Assembly (NCBI RefSeq): GCF_000801105.2
Contig: NC_079515.1
Location: 36,169,407 to 36,233,406, forward strand
DNA: 64,000 bases
Source: Raphanus sativus
Taxonomy: Eukaryota; Streptophyta; Magnoliopsida; Brassicales; Brassicaceae
Direction: 5' to 3'
Each line of letters opens with the position of its first letter. Within the stretch, counting starts at the first letter, position 1. Position numbers and translations under genes: made by a program. Under the pieces are notes generated by a model. It saw nothing but the letters and a program-made list of their open reading frames with translations, searched no databases and was not told the DNA's origin. Below are positions 56,867-64,000 of this stretch, one piece after another.

Positions 56867-58344
56867 CATAATTATTTTCTACTCCAAAACGTTATTAATT
56901 TTTTCAATAGTTTGTTTACATATTTGCCAAAATATTATATCAATGAAACCATTCATTTTTTATTAAAAAAAAATTCACTATCTACATATACAATGTTAAC
57001 ACTAATAAAATATTTGTTTCCTATTTATTACAAAACTCTAACTTTAGCTATGTTTAAAATATTGAATTTGTTCCAATTTGTTATATTAAGATTTCGAGGA
57101 TTAGTAGTAATATACTGACTTAATTATCATAAATAAGATAGGTAATTCTTGATTTGGTTTGTTAAATTAATAAATATATAGACAAAAAATTACTGCATAC
57201 AGAAAAAAATTATATAGGTTACAAAATGGACAAAAATAGTAACAGAACATTCTCCAAGATATCAAATGATTTAATTCTATTAACTACAAAAATATACATC
57301 CGAATTTTTAACAAACACATTCATATTTAATCATTTGGGCTACCAATTTTTTAATAAAACATTAATATTTACACTATGCTGTTATAAAACATTTCTAAAA
57401 AAAAAATAGTATATTATTATAGACATAAAAATAGTAACCATCAATAAAATAAATGATAATAATTCTATCTAAATGGTAACAAACACATATTTATACATGA
57501 TAAATGGTAAAATACGGGGCACCCATTAAGTTAACTAATCAAAATGAGTTACAATAGTTAAAATTAATTCACAATTTGAATATAATTAAATAATATTATA
57601 TAATTAAAAATTAAATAGTAGTCAACCCACATATAAATAAAAATATAAAATATGAACTTATAATATTTCCAATTTAGATTTTTAAACTGAAAAAATTCCG
57701 CGTTTTCAAAGCGCGGATCAAAATCTAGTTTATAAATTAAAACACCAATTATTAGTATTTTTATGTATATTAATAAATTTATCTTTCTAAAATAAAATAT
57801 TTATGTCAAATAAATGTACTTCTGTATTAATAAGATTGATAGATATATGTCTAAATTTGTTATGTACCAAATAAGTTTCACTTATATGTTTATTTTTGAG
57901 CAAATATTGAATTCAAATTTATTTTTGTATTCTTATAATTCAAATATTTATATGTGAATGATATTAATCATCAAACTATTGAACATATATTTGAACTTTA
58001 TATGTTTTAATAAAGAATTTATAATTTTTATTTTGTATGTGATAAATAATAATATACAAGAATGTATATATTTAAAGTGTGTAGTTATATTTTAAATAAA
58101 TCTATTTAATTTTACTGTTAAAATTGTCAGAGAATAATATGATTATAAAATAACATATATTTTGTTAGATCTTAATACAAAATAAATAATTGTGATTAAT
58201 TGATTAGTAGTTATTAATTCAGTTGCACAAGTTGTATTTAATTTTTTTTGACACAAGTTGTAATTATTAGGGTGAAAAAAATATTTCTAAAAGGTATTTC
58301 AGTTTAAATAAAATATATTGTATTAGTCATTGATATATATATTA

Positions 58345-58379
<35 letters not shown>

Positions 58380-61302
58380 TGGTTAATATTGTATTATTGA
58401 TATGTTCGATTTATAGTCGAAAAAATTGATTTTACTATATGTTATACCAAATGTGGTAAATCGATTTTAAGTCCCTTTCAAAATATAATTTTGTCAATTT
58501 ATATCTTATTTTAAGTTTTGTTTCAGTTTAAAATTTGAAAACAAAATTCATATCATTCTATTGATACATTTTTTTATTCATCTCTTAGATGATGGTTGTG
58601 GTGAAAAACTGTGTAGAGATAAAAGAGAGTAGTGGTGAAACAATGAAAGGGAGTAATCCTAAATTGTTCGTCGAACGAAATGGACCCTTGAAGACCAAAG
58701 AGTAATGGGCAAGAAAGTAAGGTTCTTTTATATGTATAATGTAAAATAGGTCATTAGATTTTGATGTTTGTAAACGAATTAGACATTTGAATGATAAATA
58801 TGAATATCAATTTGGTAAGCAAAAAAATACGCCACTCACATATGCATTTTTGCTTTTAGTGGTTAAAACAAATAGGTATAAAATAAAATGGTTAACAGAA
58901 AGTTAATTATAATTTGATTACCAAATTGAATAAACAAAGGAATAAATACTTCCTAAATTCATGGATGAGAATAAAAAAAGGAATTAAATATATTGTTAGG
59001 ATTTTATCTTGCAAATACAAAAAATAATAAAAACAATTTTCGAAAGTCCATTTTAAAATATCACACATCAAAGAATTTGTTACTTTTATTTTAATAGAAT
59101 AGATACGACTTTGCGGATATGTTAGCATATATCCATTGGTTTGGATATTCCAAAAGGTATCTAAAGTATTATTATCTTGTAAAAAAAATTAAATCACATA
59201 TTTAAATAGAAAATATGTACCAGTAATTAAATAACAGTTTGCAAGAAAGGTTATACAGTAGAACTTCTATAAATTAATAATGTTGAGATTTAAAATTTTA
59301 TTAATTTATAGAGATATTAATTTAGAAATTTTTTATTAATTTTTAAAAAATTCTTTATTTTTTCTATTTTTGTTATAAAATAAGAAAATATTTGATTTTA
59401 CCATATATACATTATTTAAATTTTAGAAATTTGACTTTCATATGGTTTTTATTATCTTATTTGGTGTATATTTTATGTTTCATAGAATTGTTATGTGATT
59501 ATTGATATAATTTTACTAAATATTATCAAAATATATTGAAATATTAAGAAAGTAGATGTATTTTCATTGTAAATATAAAACCAACAATATAATTTTAATT
59601 TGTACTTATATAAAAATATATATATTGATATATTGTTAATTATGATTTTAATAGGACTATATGTTTACATGAGAGTTTTAAAAATATTATTATCTTATTA
59701 TTTATCGATTTGTATCATATTTTACACCGTTCCAAATCGAGACAGACAGAATTTATTAATTTATAGAAACTATTAATTTATTAAGTATTAATTTATAGAG
59801 GTTATATTGTATACATGTTTCTATAGCGTTTGGTTTTAGAATTTTTTCAACATTTTTCTCTTCTTTTTTTTATATATTTCTCATTTAACGAGTGTTAGAT
59901 ATTATCATCAGAAACATGCGTTAAAGGTGCTCTAGGTAAATTAGCTGGTTCTGAACATAGGTTACTGAACCATTGACCTATAGTCCTCTAATTTTAAGAA
60001 AAAATATATATAGGGTTTTAAATTTGTAAAAAATATATAAACACTTATTAAGTTATCTAAAATCTCTATAATTTGAGGACCTAGTAGATAAGTTTATCTA
60101 TTAAGAATTTGATTGGTAATGGTTGTAGTTTTAGGATTTTTTCTCTAGAATTAGAGCTTTAAATTTATTTGCTGTAGCTCTAGAATTAAAGTTTTGGAAA
60201 ACACATAAAATTTGCTCTAAGAATTTGTCTTTTTACAATACACATACATAAAGTTTTAAAATTGCTGTGGGTTTATAAAAATTAAGAAAGCTGGTGTAAG
60301 TTTAGAGCTGTAGGTATATTTAGTGCTGTGGACAGCATCTAGAGTCATTACCAATCATCCTCATATTCACACCAATTTCAGCAATAATATTTAAGTTGTG
60401 TCAATTTATTAGATCAGTATCATGTCCATTTTTGTATTATATGTTGTATCTAGATACAAAAGATGTTGCTTGTTTAAATACTATTACATCAATATCTAAA
60501 TGTTGCGTCTAACTTCAAAATTTCTAACTTGTAAAATATCTAGATATTTGAAATGCAAATAATGTAGAGTTTGGATATAAAATTGCATCTCAAAAACCAT
60601 TAAACTTAGGCCATATTCATTTTTATATCCAAACACTTCGTTTAGATGTCAATGCTTAGCTTTTATATTTGTTTGGACACTACTGTACCAACATTTATAT
60701 ATATATATATATATGCAAATTCTTTAATATTTAAAATATCTAAATATTTAATATGCAAAATATGATTTTACATGTAATATTTGCATCTCCAAATCCAGAG
60801 AAGAAAACTTAAATACCTTCAATAAAAATAGGAAAGTTATTATAATCATTAGATATTATTTTAAATTGTAAAGTCATGGTTATTCTGTTAACAACACAAA
60901 ATCAAATTGTTTCAAAACCGTAAAACCACTTCAAGATTTTGTTTTTGAAACTTCACGTCCAAACATTTTGCGAAGACTGACTTTTCATTTCATGGACCCT
61001 TATCATTTATTAAGCGGAAATAATTCGATGGCTAAAAATTTATTACACATTATTTATGAAACCATTTCACACATGTCATTTTCACAATTATTTCACCAGA
61101 AAATGTGACATGATATACTATAATTGATGACATACTAGAAATCTGTCTTGCAATAAATCCTTTAATTTTGATACAAATTAATTTTCAGTTGTTAAATTTC
61201 TATAAATTCGATGTAAAAATAATTATGGATATTTAGTAGTAATAAATGATTGTGGAATTATATATGTAGTTGTCACATTAACTTCTACAACACATATTAT
61301 GT
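56867..61302. repeat. segmental duplication, copy 2 (direct repeat of 37570-42032)
   Basis: Begins right after the retroelement target CATAA, inside the Helitron (3' end at 57728), and is collinear with copy 1 to ACACATATTATG (61302). Includes the TIR element 59255-59810 and a small coding-like scrap at 58589-58704. Beyond 61302 the sequence continues AT-rich, while copy 1 runs into the gap. Confidence 0.88.
59255..59810. mobile_element. TIR DNA element (MITE-like), copy in duplication 2
   Basis: ACAGTAGAACTTCTATAAAT at the left, and AATTTATAGAGGTTATATTG at the right. Better preserved at the left end than its counterpart 39956-40504. Confidence 0.62.
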
Positions 61303-62086
61303 ATATTCTTCGATTTTTTTTTTATTTTTTCATTATCATTTCATTCTTTTTATCATTTTTACTAATATTTTCTTAATTTTTTACATATTTTTAACAAATA
61401 TATATTTTTCTCTAAACAGTAATGCAAGCTATACAATCAATGACCAAAAATTCATCTTTTTGAAATAGTAATATGGATATAATCATATTTCGTAATTTTA
61501 TATTTCTATATTTTCAAAACCAATAAGATTTTGAAAATGCAATTAATGTTTTGAATTTTACAAATTTTTATTATTAATTGACAAAAATTATATTGAAAAT
61601 ATAAAAAATGTATTTTTTTAAAACAAAACTTTTTCTGTGACACCTCTTCCCTCATCCCTCATCTCTCTCTCTCATGTTGGAGACAGACGGTGAAGGGTCA
61701 AAAGCAGAGGAATAGTCTCAAGCCTCCCCAAAATCGATGCTCTTTACAGCTCTCATATCATCGTCGCCATAATCAGCGATCATTACTTAGAAAACCTCAC
61801 CGTCTACCTCAATTCCTCTCATGTTATAGCTATTTCTCTCTTTTAAATTTAACGGGTCACTACAAAACTCAAATCTTTACGTTCTCAACCCTCGCAAGTT
61901 TGTGTCTTTTCTCAAGCGTTTAAAAACAGAACCATCTTACGATCTACTTTATAAAACATAAACAGAGTCCAGTTACGAATTTAAACATATCTAATGATAT
62001 ATATATACATACAAAGCTCTCACCTTCAAAAAATCACTCATAAAAAAAAAGCAAGTATCATTACACTTTGTGCCATGTCTTCAAGA
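61303..62086. other. intergenic, 3' side of YSL gene
   Basis: AT-rich to 61640, then a CT-rich patch (61645-61675) and a short GC-richer stretch with frames on the plus strand (61690-61923) that show no recognisable motif. The end (61924-62086) is probably the 3' UTR of the YSL transcript. Confidence 0.4.
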
Positions 62087-64000
62087 CTACGGTCCGTGCA
62101 AGAACTTATCAACCTTCGAATTCGTCGCAGCAGAGAGAAACTTCATACAAACAGGAGGATTCACACCAGCTATCGCCAACACCGAGCTTGGCAAAGACCA
62201 AATCCCATCTCCACATATCAAACCCGACGCCACCGCAGTCCCAAACGCACCCGCCTTGGCCGCATCCACTCTTTCCCACACAAAAAGCACCAAACTCCCC
62301 ACGCACATGTCAATCGCAAAATACGGTCCCAAGAAAAACGGTATCGCCATCGCCATCGGCAGAGGCACAAACCTCCCCCACTTACTCGCTAAACTATCTT
62401 TCACTATGTTCACAAGAATCGCCACACCGAAGAACGCATAGCATAGAACCAAACACTCTCTCGGCAAAGAAGCAACACCTTCAACTCCTAGCTTAGCCAT
62501 GCTTCTATACACGGTAGCAAACGGTGCGGGGTACTCGCTGTTAGGGAGGCCTAAGTCATCAAACGCGTTGTAGAACAGCCAGAACACGCAGGGAGACACC
62601 ACGCAGCCCATCGCCGTCCCTATCACTTGGCTTATAAACATCGACTTGGGAGATGATAACGTGAGGTAACCCGTTTTGAAGTCTTGAGTGAGATCAGAAG
62701 CCGTGGAGACAATGTTCATCATGACCCCGCACGCCGCTAGACCAGCCAGCATCCCGCCGTGCTCTGACCCAGCCCACGCTCCTATCGTGAATATCGCTAG
62801 CTTTCCGTACGTGGAAGCCAAGGACCAGTCCGTTAGCCCCGCTCCGTAGGCATTGCAGAAGGCCAAGACGGGAGCGCAGATGTAGATGACTAGGATGTAG
62901 TACCATCTCAGCTGGTGGAACATGTGCGGGAGTATGGCAGTGGATGTAGCGGCTATGGTGATGTATCCTCCGATGGCGAACCACGTGGGGATCTGGTCTT
63001 TGAGGAAGAACCGCGTGCGACGCTGGTCGTCGTACGATTGCTTCGGGGTGAATGGAGAACCGGTTGGGTCTTCTTCTTGGGTGGTGAATGAAGTTCTTGT
63101 TGTAGTAGTGCCTCTGAGCTGTACAAATAGTCCTGAGAGCGTACGGCTTAGGACTTTGCAGAAGTTGTATAAACCATCTCCTAGGATTATAGCAACGGCT
63201 ATGAACACCTTGTAAGCTTGGAGACCATGCATGCTGCTGGATTCAACGTCTGCGGGGAACCAGTCACCCTTTTTTGTTTCGATGAGAGGCCACATTATAC
63301 CCCAAGAGAGGATACCTCCCAAGAGAACAGAGATGTTGATTATGTATGGGCATATCATCCCAACACCCACATATGTTGCTGAAAAATCAAAGTAGAACCT
63401 GTTTGTACATATCAGGCCAATGCTCTTTTTTTTTTTTTTGAGAGTAATAAGTGGAACTGTTTTGTTGAGTGAGAGCTTACTTGTATTGGTAAGCTTTGAG
63501 TCCGAAGGTTGGGAAGTTGGAGAAGCCGCAGTTGTCACCTCCGGTGAAGAACCATTGGAAGAAACTCCACAAGAAGCTTAAGGAGAAGAATCTCCCCAAC
63601 ATCCTCACTTGTTTCCTGATTCATCAAAGATGGAGTCAAAAGGAAAGCAGAGACTAATAAGCATAAAGTGAAGAAGTGTAAGGATAGTTACTTGGCTAGC
63701 TTGGCTCCTTGAGGGGTATGAAAACTGTTGATGAGATGAGCAGTTGCTGTACCGCTTGGGTATGTTAGTTTGAAGTCTATTACCATTATCTGCAACACAC
63801 ATAGAAACTGTACTCTTCAACTCATTGTCCCCTTTTTTTGGTACACATAAGTGAAAACATGAAACAAAACCTTTCGCAGGGGAACAACAGAGAAGAGACC
63901 AAGAAAGCTGACGACAAAGAGGAAACCAATAATCCAACCCAGAGAAGGGTCCTTGAAGCCACGGGAAGCATCTCCTGATTGTTTAGCAATCCGTTCACTC
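62087..64000 (-). CDS. YSL5: Yellow-Stripe-Like metal-nicotianamine transporter (C-terminal two thirds)
   Basis: Oligopeptide-transporter (OPT) family; moves metal-nicotianamine complexes across membranes. Four exons are visible on the minus strand: about 63871-64000 (continues off the edge), about 63693-63790, 63481-63615 and 62087-63398, stop at 62087-62089. The joined frame reads [115 protein letters not shown] and [20 protein letters not shown], all YSL hallmarks, with ten or more membrane segments. The end is [18 protein letters not shown]5, YSL7 and YSL8 are close; the symbol rests on synteny (At3g17650). The initiation codon lies outside the window. Confidence 0.85.

Noticed and set aside
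62922..63215. Plus-strand open frames across the YSL gene
   Set aside because: They are antisense shadows of the long YSL exon, without family resemblance.

Overview
This is a nuclear window from a plant of the mustard family (Brassicaceae), most likely Brassica, Raphanus or a close relative. The evidence is split genes with GT-AG introns, AT-rich intergenic DNA full of Helitrons, MITEs, a TRIM and an Athila-like LTR element, and a gene order that (from memory of Arabidopsis locus numbering) follows Arabidopsis chromosome 3 from about At3g17820 down to At3g17650. Several Arabidopsis genes of that interval are absent, as expected after fractionation of a polyploid genome. Two runs of exactly 100 N (42033-42132 and 51318-51417) are scaffold gaps of unknown true length.

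Left part (1-21900). A partial FYVE-type zinc-finger gene runs off the left edge. Next comes a decayed chimera of a Rab7-like GTPase and the COP9 signalosome subunit CSN2, then a minimal TRIM. The conserved block contains cytosolic glutamine synthetase GLN1;3, a degenerate PUB-domain gene, a truncated copy of the 3' end of PYD1, a small lipid-transfer-protein gene, intact PYD1 (uracil/thymine catabolism), a plastid-type DUF760 protein and a BAP-like small membrane protein.

Middle part (22000-47900). This is a cluster of three cyclic-nucleotide-gated channel genes of the CNGC19/CNGC20 type. Copies A (23079-26078) and B (29050-32069) are on the minus strand. Copy C (43624-46650) lies in the right arm of a large inverted duplication whose left arm holds B (arms 28685-33369 and 42327-47819). 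All three lose the reading frame before the calmodulin-binding/IQ tail. B and C have lost charged voltage-sensor residues. C is a mosaic: exons 1-8 and the outer 3' flank are B-like, exons 9-11 are A-like, as expected from gene conversion. A hAT-type element sits just upstream of the TATA boxes of B and C but not A. A Helitron carrying a PPR gene fragment lies behind it.

Right part (47900-64000). A minus-strand Helitron is followed by an F-box gene with a late frameshift and a gap. Next is a non-autonomous Athila/Gypsy-type retroelement with decayed gag and protease but no visible reverse transcriptase or integrase. A 4.4-kb segment (56867-61302) is a second, direct copy of 37570-42032. The window ends in the last exons of a Yellow-Stripe-Like metal-nicotianamine transporter, YSL5 by synteny, running off the right edge.

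The intact genes are ordinary metabolic, transport and signalling genes. The unusual content is the CNGC palindrome with its conversion tract and repeated insertions, and the Rab/CSN2 chimera. All calls rest on reading the sequence and on remembered family features; no database search was run.
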